Below are positions 44,609 to 54,957 of a DNA stretch of 64,000 nt, piece after piece. Numbering within the stretch: position 1 is the first letter of the stretch; each line of letters starts with the position of its first letter. Both the position numbers and the translations under genes were made by a program. The notes below the pieces were generated by a model that saw nothing but the letters and a program-made list of their open reading frames with translations, did not search any database and was not told where the DNA came from. Source of the stretch: Psychrobacillus sp. BL-248-WT-3 (GTDB lineage Bacteria; Bacillota; Bacilli; Bacillales_A; Planococcaceae); NCBI RefSeq assembly GCF_012843435.1, contig NZ_JABAFC010000011.1:1-64000 (forward strand), in the 5' to 3' direction.

Positions 44609-47362
44609 TTAATTAGTATACCAATTTTCTAGCTCTAAGACTATATTTTCTAGTGATACTTTCTTTACAGGTATGTTAGGAATCGCCTGTAAAAAATCAG
44701 CCCCATACGACTTAGTCTCAATTCTTCTATCTAATACGATAAATACTCCCTTATCAGCGGAGGAACGAATTAAACGACCAAATCCTTGTCTAAATCTTAG
44801 AACTGCTTCTGGTAAAGAGTAGGATGAAAATGGGTTAAGCCCGTTTCTGCTCATTAATTCTGCACGTTTTTTAAATAATGGGTCATCTGGTGATGAAAAA
44901 GGTAAACGCACCATGATTACGACAGACAGTGCCTCCCCTGGCACATCTACGCCCTCCCAAAAGCTATTGGTGCCGAAAAGTACAGATTTCGAGAAGCGTT
45001 GAAAGGATTTTAATAGACGCATTCTACTGCCAGTTGTAATCCCTTGGGCAAACAGCATATAATCTTCGAGCAGGTTAGTCTCTTGAATTAACTCAACCGT
45101 TTTTCGAAGCATATCTTGTGAGGTGAATAATACAAAGCATCTTCCGCCAGTTACTAGCACTGTCTGAACAATTGCTTCTGCCACTGACTCAATATAGTCA
45201 GATTGTGAAACTTGCTGAATATCCGGCATATCTTCAATAATTAAGAGCTCTGCCCCATTATAAAAATTAGATTCTACTTTAAATTGATGAATCGGCACAC
45301 TCGAACTAAGCCCTAGCTGTGAAGTGATAAAGTATTTGTTAGATGGTACGGTCAAAGTCCCCGACGTCCAAATAATACCTCCACTATCTCTTAACGGAGC
45401 CATTGCTTCTTTTATATCCTCTTGATAATCTAATGGTCTTTTGATGATAGTAAGGCTCCCTGGCACACTTCTATTATCTAGTTCGAGCCATTTTGCTTCT
45501 TCTTCACCATGCTGAAGAAATATTTCATCCCACTCACTTACTTTAATCTCTAGCTCCCGTAGCCAATATTCCCACTCATTTACGATAACTATTAATTGAG
45601 GGTCCAATAGGTTTTTCTTGGACGAGCCAACATATGGCTTTGTGGAATATATAAACGTCTGCAGATTTTTAGCTACTTTGATAAAATATGATTTATCTAG
45701 TTCTAACTCTTCCATCGTATTCGTACGTTTCGTACTTTTAGATTTATGAGGGAAGCTTTGTATAGAAGAAATGATGTGAGACATAGCGAGATCAAACGAC
45801 TCTACAACATTTACAAAAAGCTTCTCTATGCGGAGTCGTACGGATAAAGAGACGTTTATAAGCGACAGTTTGTAAAGTAGATGATCGGTATCTAACGTTC
45901 CAAATTGACCTAAAATATACTTCCAATTAGTATAGGAAAAAATACGTTCTTTTCGAGAAATACTAGCATGGATCATTTGATGTGCTTCATCAATGATAGT
46001 TGCACAGCCATTCTCTAAAAGTTTAACTTCTCTATCCTTGTCTGCTATGATCATGGAATGATTCGTCACAAGTATATCGCAATCCTTACTCCGAAGAAGT
46101 GCTCTCTCATAAAAGTCAATTCCTTTTACGTCGTTTATCATCTTCTCAGAGGTTCTTCTTATTTTATCAACAAAGAGTAAACCCCCTCCAGAGACATTAA
46201 GCTCAGAAAGATCACCCTCCTCTGTCATAGTAAGCCAAACTAAAATCTGCATGATAGTGAAGGTTTCATCATATGACTCGTCATCTTGCTGAAGATGCTC
46301 CCAAAAACGATAAAGGTCAATATAGTGGTTAATCCCTTTTAGTTTAGCTACTCGAAGATTTATATTCAAAATGTCATGAAGCTTCGGTATTTCCTCATTT
46401 ATTAGTTGATCAATAAGATGAGTAGTGTAGGTACTAATAATAATTGGCTTTCCTTGCTCTATTCCATAAATAGCAGCAGGGATTAAATACCCTAATGTTT
46501 TACCTATCCCAGTCTCGGCCTCACATACTATTTCTCTAGATTCGGACAGCGCTAGGTGAATTCTATCCATAAGCTCAAATTGGCCAGTTCTTTCCTCCAG
46601 CTTTAAACTTCCTTGTTGGAATAACTGCTTCTTTTCGTCGAAAGAGCTTGGGTAAACTAGCTCACTTTGCGTTGGAAGAGGCTCATCTCTTTCATATTGT
46701 AAAGGGATCCCTCGATATTCTAAATAATCCTTTGAGTCATACATTTTTCTTTTCATCGTCAGCACTTCAAAAAATATAAGAGCTAGATTGGATTTTAATT
46801 GAAAGGATCTCTTATGTAAAAGTTCTATTGTTTTCATTGGCAGCGTTTGTAGCTGATCAAAACATTTCAGCAGTAAATAAGCTGTAGCCTTCGCATCGTC
46901 ATCTGCTCGGTGGGCAGATTCAAGCTCTATATGTAGCTCATTTGCTATATCCTGAAGTTTATAACTATAAATATTAGGAAACATCAGCTTTGCAAATTCC
47001 ACTGTATCAATCGATTTACAAACTAATTTAGGTAATCCTACACGTTTTAGCTCCTGCTGAAGAAACGTTAAGTCAAAGTTCGTATTATGAGCAACAAAAA
47101 TATGATCTTGCAACATTTCCAACACTTTTGGGGCAATCTCTTCAAATCTAGGAGCATCCTTGACATCTTCTTCCTTGATGTTAGTTAGATCCTGAATAAA
47201 TAGAGGAATTTGTTTTTGCGGATTTACAAACGTATTAAAGGAGCCCGTTATTTTATTATTTTCTATAAAAACAATTGCAAGCTGAATAATTCGGTCACCA
47301 TTGGCAGATGAATGGCCTGTTGTTTCAATATCGACAACTGCATATTTATGATTTTCCAACAC
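44609..47362 (-). CDS. dinG: DinG: exonuclease-helicase fusion
   Basis: 917 aa. The N-terminal DnaQ-like DEDDh 3'-5' exonuclease (about 1-170) has VVDIETTG, HNTNFDLTFL and HRADDDAKAT. The XPD-type helicase part has Walker A EAETGIGKT (near 283), the DEAH box IIDEAHQM and motif VI RQGFGRLIR. This Gram-positive DinG form lacks the Fe-S cysteine set; S. aureus DinG of this type behaves as a nuclease. GTG start with GGTGAGATGAAG upstream; a TTG one codon later is equally possible. Located between ypmA and panD as in B. subtilis. Confidence 0.94.
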   Translation of the reverse strand: MLENHKYAVVDIETTGHSSANGDRIIQLAIVFIENNKITGSFNTFVNPQKQIPLFIQDLTNIKEEDVKDAPRFEEIAPKVLEMLQDHIFVAHNTNFDLTFLQQELKRVGLPKLVCKSIDTVEFAKLMFPNIYSYKLQDIANELHIELESAHRADDDAKATAYLLLKCFDQLQTLPMKTIELLHKRSFQLKSNLALIFFEVLTMKRKMYDSKDYLEYRGIPLQYERDEPLPTQSELVYPSSFDEKKQLFQQGSLKLEERTGQFELMDRIHLALSESREIVCEAETGIGKTLGYLIPAAIYGIEQGKPIIISTYTTHLIDQLINEEIPKLHDILNINLRVAKLKGINHYIDLYRFWEHLQQDDESYDETFTIMQILVWLTMTEEGDLSELNVSGGGLLFVDKIRRTSEKMINDVKGIDFYERALLRSKDCDILVTNHSMIIADKDREVKLLENGCATIIDEAHQMIHASISRKERIFSYTNWKYILGQFGTLDTDHLLYKLSLINVSLSVRLRIEKLFVNVVESFDLAMSHIISSIQSFPHKSKSTKRTNTMEELELDKSYFIKVAKNLQTFIYSTKPYVGSSKKNLLDPQLIVIVNEWEYWLRELEIKVSEWDEIFLQHGEEEAKWLELDNRSVPGSLTIIKRPLDYQEDIKEAMAPLRDSGGIIWTSGTLTVPSNKYFITSQLGLSSSVPIHQFKVESNFYNGAELLIIEDMPDIQQVSQSDYIESVAEAIVQTVLVTGGRCFVLFTSQDMLRKTVELIQETNLLEDYMLFAQGITTGSRMRLLKSFQRFSKSVLFGTNSFWEGVDVPGEALSVVIMVRLPFSSPDDPLFKKRAELMSRNGLNPFSSYSLPEAVLRFRQGFGRLIRSSADKGVFIVLDRRIETKSYGADFLQAIPNIPVKKVSLENIVLELENWYTN

Positions 47363-47584
47363 ACTTCATCTCACCATCATTAAAATTAAAAGCATTCTAA
47401 CAAGCGCTCGAGCACTGCTTTTTAAAAATTGTACCACATTACTTTATTAGAAACGAAATATATGTAGGACTTAAAAAAAATTAAAATTATTATCCCTACT
47501 TCTTTCATTCTCAAATAAACAATTCAAATCCTATTTAGACGAAAAAATGTGCAGATCTAGCTTGTTAGAGAGAAAGTTGCAATA

Positions 47585-47635
47585 GCAATAAAAAACAAAG
47601 CCCCGGAAATTTTACGATTGGTAAAATTTCCGGGG
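47585..47635 (-). terminator. Terminator of panBCD
   Basis: A perfect 15-bp stem (47601-47615 with 47621-47635, CCCCGGAAATTTTAC) with a 5-base loop. On the minus strand it is followed by CTTTGTTTTTTATT. The 323-bp gap 47363-47685 contains no gene. Confidence 0.85.
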
Positions 47636-47685
47636 ACTTTTGAAATCCAGGGGCTTTTTTCTCCAGCCACCTCCATGTGCAATTA

Positions 47686-48069
47686 TTACATGACTGTTGC
47701 TTCTGGCTCGTAGTTGATAATTTGGTTAATCGTATTATCTGAGTTCATAATTCCTACTGTTGGACGATGGTTTTTTGCTTCTTCATTCATTACGTATGCA
47801 TAAGACAAGATAATTACTATATCTCCACGTTGAACAAGGCGTGCTGCAGCTCCATTTACACAAATTACACCGCTTCCACGTTCTCCTGCGATAATATATG
47901 TTTCAAAGCGTGCCCCATTATTGTTATTGACAATATGAACCTTTTCATTTGGCAGCATTCCTACTGCATCCAAGATATTTTGGTCAATTGTAATACTGCC
48001 TACATAGTTTAAATCCGCCTCAGTGACTACTGCTCGGTGAATTTTACTGTTTAACATCATTCTTAACAT
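47686..48069 (-). CDS. panD: Aspartate 1-decarboxylase precursor
   Basis: 127 aa. It makes beta-alanine from aspartate for pantothenate. The pyruvoyl enzyme self-cleaves between Gly24 and Ser25 in NYVGSITID. Conserved Lys9 (NSKIHRA), Tyr58 region ([13 protein letters not shown]) and [17 protein letters not shown] are present. Last gene of panB-panC-panD; its start follows the panC stop after two bases. Confidence 0.96.
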   Translation of the reverse strand: MLRMMLNSKIHRAVVTEADLNYVGSITIDQNILDAVGMLPNEKVHIVNNNNGARFETYIIAGERGSGVICVNGAAARLVQRGDIVIILSYAYVMNEEAKNHRPTVGIMNSDNTINQIINYEPEATVM

Positions 48070-48071
48070 TA

Positions 48072-48920
48072 TTACTGCACTTCCTTCATATTAACTATTA
48101 TATTATCAATTAATCTTGCTTTTTCAAAAAATACGGCAGCTGCAAATAAGACTTCTTCTGTGTACTCGTTTACAGGTTGTAGTGTTGGATAAGCCAAAGC
48201 CTCCAGGTAATCTATTTTACCAGATGTGTTTTCAATTATATATTGTTTAGCTTCAGCAATAGCCTTTTGTACATCCCCCGTGCGATGCACGTTCTCTTTT
48301 GCCAGCGTAAGCGCCTTGTAAATATGAGGGGCAACTTCACGTTCTTGCGCGCTAAGAAATACATTTCGCGAACTTTTAGCCAATCCATCTTCTTCACGTA
48401 TAGTTGGAACAGCAACTATTTCTAGCGGGAAATTGTATGCTTCAACAAACAGCTTAATAATCGCAAGCTGCTGAGCGTCCTTTTGTCCAAAATATGCCTT
48501 TGTAGGTTGAACTAAATGAAATAGCTTAGATACTACTTTCAGTACACCATCGAAGTGACCTGGACGTGTGGAACCACATAGCTTGGTAGAAATATCACCG
48601 GCATGTATCGTAATCCCACTTTCAAAAGGATACATTTCATCAGGCGTTGGAACAAATAATAAATCTACTCCAGATTCTACAGCAATCTTTGTATCTCGTT
48701 CAATATCTCTTGGATATCTATCTAAATCTTCATTTGGTCCAAACTGTGCTGGATTTACAAAGATACTAGCAACTACGAACTCGTTTTCTGCTCGAGCTTT
48801 AGTAAGTAGTGCTTGGTGGCCTTCGTGTAGATACCCCATCGTTGGTACAAAACCAATAGAGTGTTGTTTATGTTTTGCAATAATTGCTTTAAGTTCATCA
48901 ATCTTTTGTACTGTTTGCAT
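48072..48920 (-). CDS. panC: Pantothenate synthetase
   Basis: 282 aa. It condenses pantoate with beta-alanine using ATP. Nucleotidyltransferase fold with the HIGH-type motif [12 protein letters not shown] near residue 28, [18 protein letters not shown], the FGQKDAQQL substrate motif and the KSSRN loop (KMSKS equivalent). Its start lies 23 bp inside panB. Length is normal. Confidence 0.96.
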   Translation of the reverse strand: MQTVQKIDELKAIIAKHKQHSIGFVPTMGYLHEGHQALLTKARAENEFVVASIFVNPAQFGPNEDLDRYPRDIERDTKIAVESGVDLLFVPTPDEMYPFESGITIHAGDISTKLCGSTRPGHFDGVLKVVSKLFHLVQPTKAYFGQKDAQQLAIIKLFVEAYNFPLEIVAVPTIREEDGLAKSSRNVFLSAQEREVAPHIYKALTLAKENVHRTGDVQKAIAEAKQYIIENTSGKIDYLEALAYPTLQPVNEYTEEVLFAAAVFFEKARLIDNIIVNMKEVQ

Positions 48921-49758
48921 GGCTAGGGTTACCTCCGTATAGTTGGTTTAGTTGATCATCCTTCATGGTGAAAGAATGCTCTGTAGCAGGGAATGCACCA
49001 TTTTTAACTTCTTCTACATACTTCTTAATACCGCTTAAAATAGGTTCCCCCACATTTGCATATTCTTTTACGAACTTCGGTATATGATGAGATCCATACT
49101 TAACCAAGTCATGGAATACTAATACTTGGCCGTCCGCAGTCGAACCAGCTCCTATTCCTATCGTTGGTACCATGAGAGCACTCGATATTTGCTCTGTTAG
49201 CTGATAAGGGATACACTCCAACACGACAGCACAAGCTCCCGCCTGCTCACATTTTTTGGCATCTTCAATTAGTTTTTGCGCAGCTTCCGCAGTTTTCCCT
49301 TGCACTTTATATCCACCCAGAACTCCTGCAGATTGAGGTAACAATCCTAAATGAGCGACTACCGGTATACCAGCAAATGTCAGCTTTTCAATTACAGGTA
49401 TAATTGCTCCTGCTCCCTCTAGCTTTACAGCCTGTGCACCCGTCTCCTGCATTAAACGAACTGCGTTAGAGAGCGACTGATCGATATTTCCGTGATATGT
49501 TCCAAATGGCATATCCACAACTAAAAATGTATTCGGTGCTCCTCTTCTAGCAGCTTTACCATGATGAATCATATCATTCATCGTAACTGATACCGTAGAA
49601 TCGTACCCTAGCACTACCATCCCAACTGAATCCCCTACTAAAATCATATCGACATTAGCTTCTTCAGCAAATTTGGCTGTTGGGAAGTCATAAGCTGTGA
49701 TCATAGAAATTTTTTCTTCATTACTTTTCATTTTCAAAAAATCACTCGTTGTTTTCAT
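48898..49758 (-). CDS. panB: 3-methyl-2-oxobutanoate hydroxymethyltransferase
   Basis: 286 aa. The first pantothenate enzyme, transferring a hydroxymethyl group from methylenetetrahydrofolate to 2-ketoisovalerate. TIM-barrel motifs [37 protein letters not shown] and [14 protein letters not shown] are present, with the metal-binding Asp in LVGDS. AAGGAGG precedes the ATG. First gene of panBCD, which depends on a promoter in 49759-49840. Confidence 0.96.
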   Translation of the reverse strand: MKTTSDFLKMKSNEEKISMITAYDFPTAKFAEEANVDMILVGDSVGMVVLGYDSTVSVTMNDMIHHGKAARRGAPNTFLVVDMPFGTYHGNIDQSLSNAVRLMQETGAQAVKLEGAGAIIPVIEKLTFAGIPVVAHLGLLPQSAGVLGGYKVQGKTAEAAQKLIEDAKKCEQAGACAVVLECIPYQLTEQISSALMVPTIGIGAGSTADGQVLVFHDLVKYGSHHIPKFVKEYANVGEPILSGIKKYVEEVKNGAFPATEHSFTMKDDQLNQLYGGNPSHANSTKD

Positions 49759-49804
49759 CCATTTCCCTCCTTATAAAATTATTACCTCGGTCTAGCACAT
49801 AAGC

Positions 49805-49817
49805 TTACCTTTGGTAA
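49805..49817. promoter_or_regulatory. Small palindrome in the panB upstream region
   Basis: TTACC-TTT-GGTAA palindrome about 50 bp before the panB start. It may overlap the promoter, but no clear -35/-10 pair could be set. Any regulator is unknown. Confidence 0.25.
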
Positions 49818-49824
49818 AATAGAA

Positions 49825-49900
49825 GAGAAAACCAAATATAAAGCCCTTCAATCCTTTACTTGGACAGAAGGGCAGAAAATTTAAATTCATCGGTTTTCTC
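49825..49900 (-). terminator. Two-level hairpin after birA
   Basis: Inner stem GCCCTTC/GAAGGGC (49843-49849, 49867-49873) lies within an outer stem GAGAAAACC/GGTTTTCTC (49825-49833, 49892-49900). It probably ends the dapB-mgsA-bshA-cca-birA transcript on the minus strand; the T run is weak. The 263-bp gap holds no gene. Confidence 0.55.
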
Positions 49901-50022
49901 CGTCCCTGTCATTCATAGATCAAGGCAGACTATTTAATTTAAAAAAGTAACTTACCGGTGTAGTTCTAAAAAGATACTACCCTTCGCATACAGAATAACA
50001 GAATTAGACGAAAACGTCCAAA

Positions 50023-51009
50023 TTAAATTTTGAGTAAATCAATATCAGCCGAATAAATACCTTTTATTTCTCCATTATCTAATTGAAGCTGCAAAGCTCC
50101 ATCATTAGTAATGCCAATAGCCTGTCCCTCAATTGTATCCCTAAGAGTAGTAGCTCTAATCCTATTGCCAATAGTACAGTTATAGCTCTCCCAAATGAGT
50201 TTAATAGGTTCAAAACCTAGAGTGATGTACATATCACTATATTTTTCTAGATAAAATAGAACTTTGGCAGCTAGGAGAGCTCTGTCTACATGTTCTCCAG
50301 TTTCCAACTTTAAAGAAGTGGCAATAGATTCCAAAGGTCCTTCAAAGGATTCTGATGTCTGATTTACATTGATACCCATTCCAATAATAATAGCTTGTAC
50401 ACGGTCCATATCTGACTGAAGCTCGGTAAGGATGCCAGTCACTTTCTTCCCATTAATGAGCAGATCATTAGGCCATTTAATGCTTGGCACACAGGTTGTA
50501 GTATCTTCTATTGCTCTGGCGATTGCTACAGCAGCTACTAGCGTAAACTGTGCAGCAAATTGAGGACTAATATTAGGTCGGAGTATGAGACTCATCCAGA
50601 TCCCCTTTCCAACTGAAGATTCCCAAGAACGGTCTAGTCTACCACGACCTGCAGTCTGCTCCTCTGATACTACTAACGTTCCATGAGCGACACCCTCTCT
50701 CGCTTTGTTTGTAGCAATCGTCTGAGTAGAATCACAAACCGGATAATATATAATATTTTTACCTAGTTCTTTTGTTTCGAGATGAAGTGAAATACGTTCA
50801 CTAGCTAAAGTATCCGGCATCTGTTTAAGAATATAGCCCTTTTTCTTTATAGCTTCAATTTCGTAGCCTTCTTCTCCAAGTCCTTTAAGATACTTCCATA
50901 CCATCGTTCTAGAAATCTCTAGTTCTTCTGCGAGTGCTTGACCAGAAATTGGGTCTCCCTTTGCAGCCTGGAGTCTAGAAATAATTCTTTCTTTAATTGA
51001 TATACTCAC
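50023..51009 (-). CDS. birA: Biotin-[acetyl-CoA carboxylase] ligase and repressor
   Basis: 328 aa. The N-terminal winged helix-turn-helix (about 8-65) marks the bifunctional type that represses biotin genes. The central ligase domain has the biotinyl-AMP loop GRGRLDRSWES and KWPNDLLINGKKVTGILTE, followed by a C-terminal SH3-like domain. It starts 17 bp inside cca. Attaches biotin to the carboxylase carrier protein and senses biotin demand. Position after cca as in B. subtilis. Confidence 0.95.
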   Translation of the reverse strand: MSISIKERIISRLQAAKGDPISGQALAEELEISRTMVWKYLKGLGEEGYEIEAIKKKGYILKQMPDTLASERISLHLETKELGKNIIYYPVCDSTQTIATNKAREGVAHGTLVVSEEQTAGRGRLDRSWESSVGKGIWMSLILRPNISPQFAAQFTLVAAVAIARAIEDTTTCVPSIKWPNDLLINGKKVTGILTELQSDMDRVQAIIIGMGINVNQTSESFEGPLESIATSLKLETGEHVDRALLAAKVLFYLEKYSDMYITLGFEPIKLIWESYNCTIGNRIRATTLRDTIEGQAIGITNDGALQLQLDNGEIKGIYSADIDLLKI

Positions 51010-52174
51010 GAAAAAACCATTCCTTTATCTGTGCTCTGTCGTTTTTTAGTTCTTCGTTCAAAATCATTATCGTTAACTTATCTAAAGCTTCTTTAATCCA
51101 AGGGCCTCTTTTTTCCTGCTTCCATTCCATTAAATCATTCCCACTAACTACTACATCTCGCTTAGACGAAATAGCTAACTTCTTTTTTTCTTCTCTCAAG
51201 AGCTCTGGGGTATATGAATGCTCGATATTAAATAGGACCCTTCCATAGCTCGCTGCTGCAATCAATACTTCATCCGAAAACTGAAACAGCTCCACAGAAT
51301 CCCAGCTCCCATTATTCAAAGATTCCACAGCACGGAGCACTTCCTTGACGTGTTTTTTTTCTGAATTGGAGCATTTAAAGGCAGAAAGTAGCTCAGTATG
51401 GTTAGAATCTTTATTCATTAATATGAAAAATGCCCATCCATTTGCTTTCATCCCAAAGCTATTAAAATCTCTCCATTTAGAGATTGAATCTACCCAATTT
51501 CCTACAAAATGTCTCGATAGCCCTGTAGAAACAAACAGTTCCATTCCTTTTGAGGGGTAATTACTAACCCAAATTTTCTCTAGCTCTACTTTTACTCTCT
51601 CTATAGAGATATGACTGATTAAAGGATGCAGCTCTTTGATGGCAGCTTGTGTCGAGCTATCTAAGGTGAAATTTAATTGTGCTGAAAAACGTATAGCTCG
51701 TAGCATCCTAAGGGCATCCTCGGAAAACCGTTCCTTTGGATTCCCTACTGCCTTGATCGTACCTTTTTCTAAATCGGAACTTCCTCCGAAGAAGTCGATT
51801 AACTTATCTTCTTTAGTTAAAGCCATCGAGTTAATCGTGAAGTCCCGTCTCTTTAAATCTTCCTTAAGCGTGTGAACAAATTTAACTTCGTCCGGTCTTC
51901 TATGGTCACTATACGTAGTCTCCGATCGAAAGGTTGTAACTTCAATTGGTTCTGATAAAACAACAAGAACAGTTCCATGTTCAATTCCCACATCAATAGT
52001 ATGTTCAAATAATTCTTTTACTTGTTGTGGTAAAGCATTAGTTGTTATGTCTACATCGTTAGCTTGAACACCTCTCACGAAGTCTCTTACTGCTCCACCA
52101 ACCACGTATGCTTCGAAGCCAGCATTTTCAAGTACGGAGATTACTTTATAAGCATCTGGCCATCGATTTTCCAT
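50993..52174 (-). CDS. cca: CCA-adding tRNA nucleotidyltransferase
   Basis: 393 aa, class II nucleotidyltransferase. Head domain VGGAVRDFVRGVQANDVDITT carries the catalytic aspartates. RRDFTINSMA and EDALRMLRAIRFSAQL follow. The helical C-terminal body is of the Bacillus CCA type (about 395 aa). It repairs and completes tRNA 3' ends. Its start follows the bshA stop directly, with no gap. Confidence 0.95.
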   Translation of the reverse strand: MENRWPDAYKVISVLENAGFEAYVVGGAVRDFVRGVQANDVDITTNALPQQVKELFEHTIDVGIEHGTVLVVLSEPIEVTTFRSETTYSDHRRPDEVKFVHTLKEDLKRRDFTINSMALTKEDKLIDFFGGSSDLEKGTIKAVGNPKERFSEDALRMLRAIRFSAQLNFTLDSSTQAAIKELHPLISHISIERVKVELEKIWVSNYPSKGMELFVSTGLSRHFVGNWVDSISKWRDFNSFGMKANGWAFFILMNKDSNHTELLSAFKCSNSEKKHVKEVLRAVESLNNGSWDSVELFQFSDEVLIAAASYGRVLFNIEHSYTPELLREEKKKLAISSKRDVVVSGNDLMEWKQEKRGPWIKEALDKLTIMILNEELKNDRAQIKEWFFREYIN

Positions 52175-53305
52175 TTATTTTTTCGCCACTCTTTCATACA
52201 TCTCTTCATATTGATCTACTATTTGCGAGGAGCTAAAACGTTCCTTTACAATTTGGACTGCCCTTTTCTTTAACTGGTTATGTAAATGAGGATCCTTCAA
52301 TATTTTCAGACCATATTCGGCAACACTGTCTATATCTCCAAGAGGTACCAAATATCCATTTTCACCAGGTATTATTACTTCAGGTATACCACCGACGGCA
52401 GTTCCAATACATGGAACCTCACAAGCCATTGCCTCCAGTAATACTAAACCAAATGACTCTTTTTCAGATAACAGTAGCATCAGATCTGAAATAGAATATA
52501 GCTCTGAAACATTTTCTTGTTTTCCAAGAAAGAGAACGTCTTTCTCAATTGGCTTACCCTTCACATATTCCATTACTGGATGCTTTTCTGGACCATCCCC
52601 TACTAATAGGAGTTTTGCTGGGACTTCTTTATGCATTAATTCGAAGCTTTTTACAACATCCGGAACGTGCTTGACTTTCCTAAAATTGGATACATGGATG
52701 ACAACCTTTTCATTCTCTTTAATGCCTAATAATTCTTTTAGGTTGTTTGCATCCTTTTTGTGATACTCTCTTTCATCCACAAAATTATATATCGTCTCAA
52801 TATCTTTTTTGGTCGTAATTAGCTCTCTAGTTTGTTTCACTAACGATGTAGAGACGGCTGTAACGACATCCGACTTTTCAATTCCATACTGAATGGCTCC
52901 CGTCAACGATGAATCATAACCTAGAACTGTAATGTCTGTCCCATGCAAAGTTGTAACAATTCCAATATCAGAATTAGCCATATCCTTAGCAAGGATTGCG
53001 CAAACCGCATGTGGTATTGCATAGTGGACATGGAGAACATCTAAGCCCTCATCTTGAATTACTTCAGCCATTTTATTAGCCAAAGCAATATCATAAGGGG
53101 CATACTGGAATACAGAGTAACTATTTACCTCCACCTGGTGGAACGTAATAGTTGGATAAATTTTGTTTAAGCGAAAGGGAACACTAGATGTGATGAAATG
53201 GATCTCATGCCCTTTTTCAGCAAGCATTTTTCCTAGCTCAGTAGCTATAACTCCGGAACCACCAACAGTAGGATAGCAAGTGATACCTATTTTTAGTTTA
53301 CGCAT
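52175..53305 (-). CDS. bshA: N-acetyl-alpha-D-glucosaminyl L-malate synthase (bacillithiol)
   Basis: 376 aa. GT-B fold, family 4 glycosyltransferase. The N-terminal [16 protein letters not shown] loop, [11 protein letters not shown] and the C-terminal EX7E motif ([20 protein letters not shown]) are as in BshA. It joins GlcNAc to malate in the first step of bacillithiol synthesis. In B. subtilis bshB1 lies between mgsA and bshA; here only 18 bp separate bshA from mgsA, so bshB1 is absent from this spot. Confidence 0.94.
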   Translation of the reverse strand: MRKLKIGITCYPTVGGSGVIATELGKMLAEKGHEIHFITSSVPFRLNKIYPTITFHQVEVNSYSVFQYAPYDIALANKMAEVIQDEGLDVLHVHYAIPHAVCAILAKDMANSDIGIVTTLHGTDITVLGYDSSLTGAIQYGIEKSDVVTAVSTSLVKQTRELITTKKDIETIYNFVDEREYHKKDANNLKELLGIKENEKVVIHVSNFRKVKHVPDVVKSFELMHKEVPAKLLLVGDGPEKHPVMEYVKGKPIEKDVLFLGKQENVSELYSISDLMLLLSEKESFGLVLLEAMACEVPCIGTAVGGIPEVIIPGENGYLVPLGDIDSVAEYGLKILKDPHLHNQLKKRAVQIVKERFSSSQIVDQYEEMYERVAKK

Positions 53306-53323
53306 GTATATGTCCTCTTTTCT

Positions 53324-53731
53324 TTATCTACCCCGACGTTCTTCTAGAAGACGCCAGTCTAGAAACCCCTCTTCGATTCCTTTAAGGAGAATTTCCGCAG
53401 TACCCATATTAGTTGCCAATGGGATTTGATAAACGTCACAAAGACGGATCAAAGCAGTAACATCCGGCTCGTGAGGCTGCGCTGTAAGGGGATCACGAAA
53501 GAAAATAACCATATCCATTTCATTATTAGCGATAGCAGAACCAATTTGTTGGTCTCCGCCTAGTGGACCTGATTTATACCTAAAAACAGAGAGACCGACC
53601 TCATTTATAATCCGTGTACCTGTTGTACCAGTAGCAAATAACTCATGCTCTTCAAGAATAGGCTTATATGCTGTTACAAATTGTATTAAATCCTCTTTTT
53701 TCTTATCGTGAGCCACCAATGCGATTCTCAT
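53324..53731 (-). CDS. mgsA: Methylglyoxal synthase
   Basis: 135 aa from ATG at 53731, which has AGGAGG 8 bases upstream; a GTG one codon earlier is possible. It converts dihydroxyacetone phosphate to methylglyoxal. Catalytic Asp is in [11 protein letters not shown], phosphate-binding residues in ATGTTGT and the active-site His in PHEPD. Length is slightly under the B. subtilis enzyme. It sits between dapB and bshA, 12 bp after the dapB stop. Confidence 0.95.
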   Translation of the reverse strand: MRIALVAHDKKKEDLIQFVTAYKPILEEHELFATGTTGTRIINEVGLSVFRYKSGPLGGDQQIGSAIANNEMDMVIFFRDPLTAQPHEPDVTALIRLCDVYQIPLATNMGTAEILLKGIEEGFLDWRLLEERRGR

Positions 53732-53743
53732 CACGTTTTCCTC

Positions 53744-54520
53744 CTATAAAATAATCTCTTCTAATCCATATATTAATTTATTTTGACACATTACTTCTTT
53801 AATAGACAATACCACACCAGACATAAAAGAGCCTCTATTGAATGAGTCATGTCTCAATGTTAATAGTTGACCGTCTCCACCTAATAACACCTGTTGGTGA
53901 GCGATTAAGCCTGGCAAACGAACACTATGAATTCTCATGCCTTCAAAATTCGCCCCTCTTGCTCCAGGAAGGATTTCTTCCTCCTGTGGATGTCCTTGCG
54001 TTGCCTCTGTTCTAGTGTTTTGTATCATTTGAGCAGTTTTAATAGCAGTGCCCGAAGGTGCATCTATTTTTTCGTCATGATGCATTTCAATAATTTCTAC
54101 GTCCGGTAAATACTTTGCGGCAGTTTGAGCAAATTTCATCATTAATACTGCACCGATAGAAAAGTTAGGTGCAATGATACAGCCAATTTGTTTTTCTTCC
54201 ACTAAATTCCTTATACTATCAAGTTGTGCATCAGAAAATCCAGTCGTTCCAACTACAGGTCTTACACCATATTCTAATGCTGTTATTGTATGGTCATATA
54301 CAGCAGACGGAACTGTCAAATCAACTAAAACATCTGGAGCAGTTTCTTCAATTAATTCAGTTAGGGATGTAAAGATAGGTATATTATCTCCTAGAGTTTC
54401 TTCCTGTTTTTTAGAATCTAGTAGTCCAACCAATAAAAATTCTGCATTTTTAATAACAGTACTAACTGCTTCTCTTCCCATTTTACCTCTTGGTCCTGCT
54501 ATAGCTACTTTAATCACCAT
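53744..54520 (-). CDS. dapB: 4-hydroxy-tetrahydrodipicolinate reductase
   Basis: 258 aa. NAD(P)H-dependent step of lysine and diaminopimelate synthesis. N-terminal nucleotide motif IAGPRGKMGREAV (residues 7-19) and the catalytic signature EMHHDEKIDAPSGTA (near 153) with tetrahydrodipicolinate-binding residues. AGGAGG precedes the ATG. Two bases separate it from the ypjD stop. Diaminopimelate supplies peptidoglycan and the pathway also feeds spore dipicolinate. Confidence 0.95.
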   Translation of the reverse strand: MVIKVAIAGPRGKMGREAVSTVIKNAEFLLVGLLDSKKQEETLGDNIPIFTSLTELIEETAPDVLVDLTVPSAVYDHTITALEYGVRPVVGTTGFSDAQLDSIRNLVEEKQIGCIIAPNFSIGAVLMMKFAQTAAKYLPDVEIIEMHHDEKIDAPSGTAIKTAQMIQNTRTEATQGHPQEEEILPGARGANFEGMRIHSVRLPGLIAHQQVLLGGDGQLLTLRHDSFNRGSFMSGVVLSIKEVMCQNKLIYGLEEIIL

Positions 54521-54522
54521 AG

Positions 54523-54855
54523 TTAGTCCTCCTTTTTAGTCCAGCGATCTTTATCTCGAGTGTTATATTTATGTAAAACTTTTTGTAAGGCACCTTCTAA
54601 ATCTATGCCCTCAGAGTTAGCCAGACAGATCAACACAAAGAAGAAGTCTCCCATTTCATCAGCTAATTCTTTTTGTACTTCCGTATGCTTCTTTTTCTTA
54701 GTACCATACTTATGTTGTACCTCTCTCGAAAGCTCACCTAGCTCCTCTGTTAATCTTGCTAGAAGCTCCATAGGAGGAAAATAACCTTCTTTAAATTGGT
54801 TTATGTATGTATCAACTTCTTGTTGAAGCATATTTAATGATTTTGTTTCTTTCAT
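54523..54855 (-). CDS. ypjD: MazG-like nucleotide pyrophosphohydrolase YpjD
   Basis: 110 aa from ATG at 54855; the frame opens three codons upstream with GTG but AAGGAGA then sits too close. A single MazG-like helical domain with metal-binding acidic motifs EELGELSRE (41-49) and ELADEMGDFFF (67-77). Family members hydrolyse (d)NTPs to monophosphates; the preferred nucleotide of YpjD is not known to me. First gene of the ypjD-dapB-mgsA-bshA-cca-birA unit, divergent from the YitT-like gene. Confidence 0.9.
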   Translation of the reverse strand: MKETKSLNMLQQEVDTYINQFKEGYFPPMELLARLTEELGELSREVQHKYGTKKKKHTEVQKELADEMGDFFFVLICLANSEGIDLEGALQKVLHKYNTRDKDRWTKKED

Positions 54856-54957
54856 TAATCTCACTCTCCTTCATTCATCGTAATAAAAATATAAGGGTGT
54901 TGTCAAAAGCAAAAAAATAATATAGATTTAGTATGGACTATAAAATGAGGTGGTACA

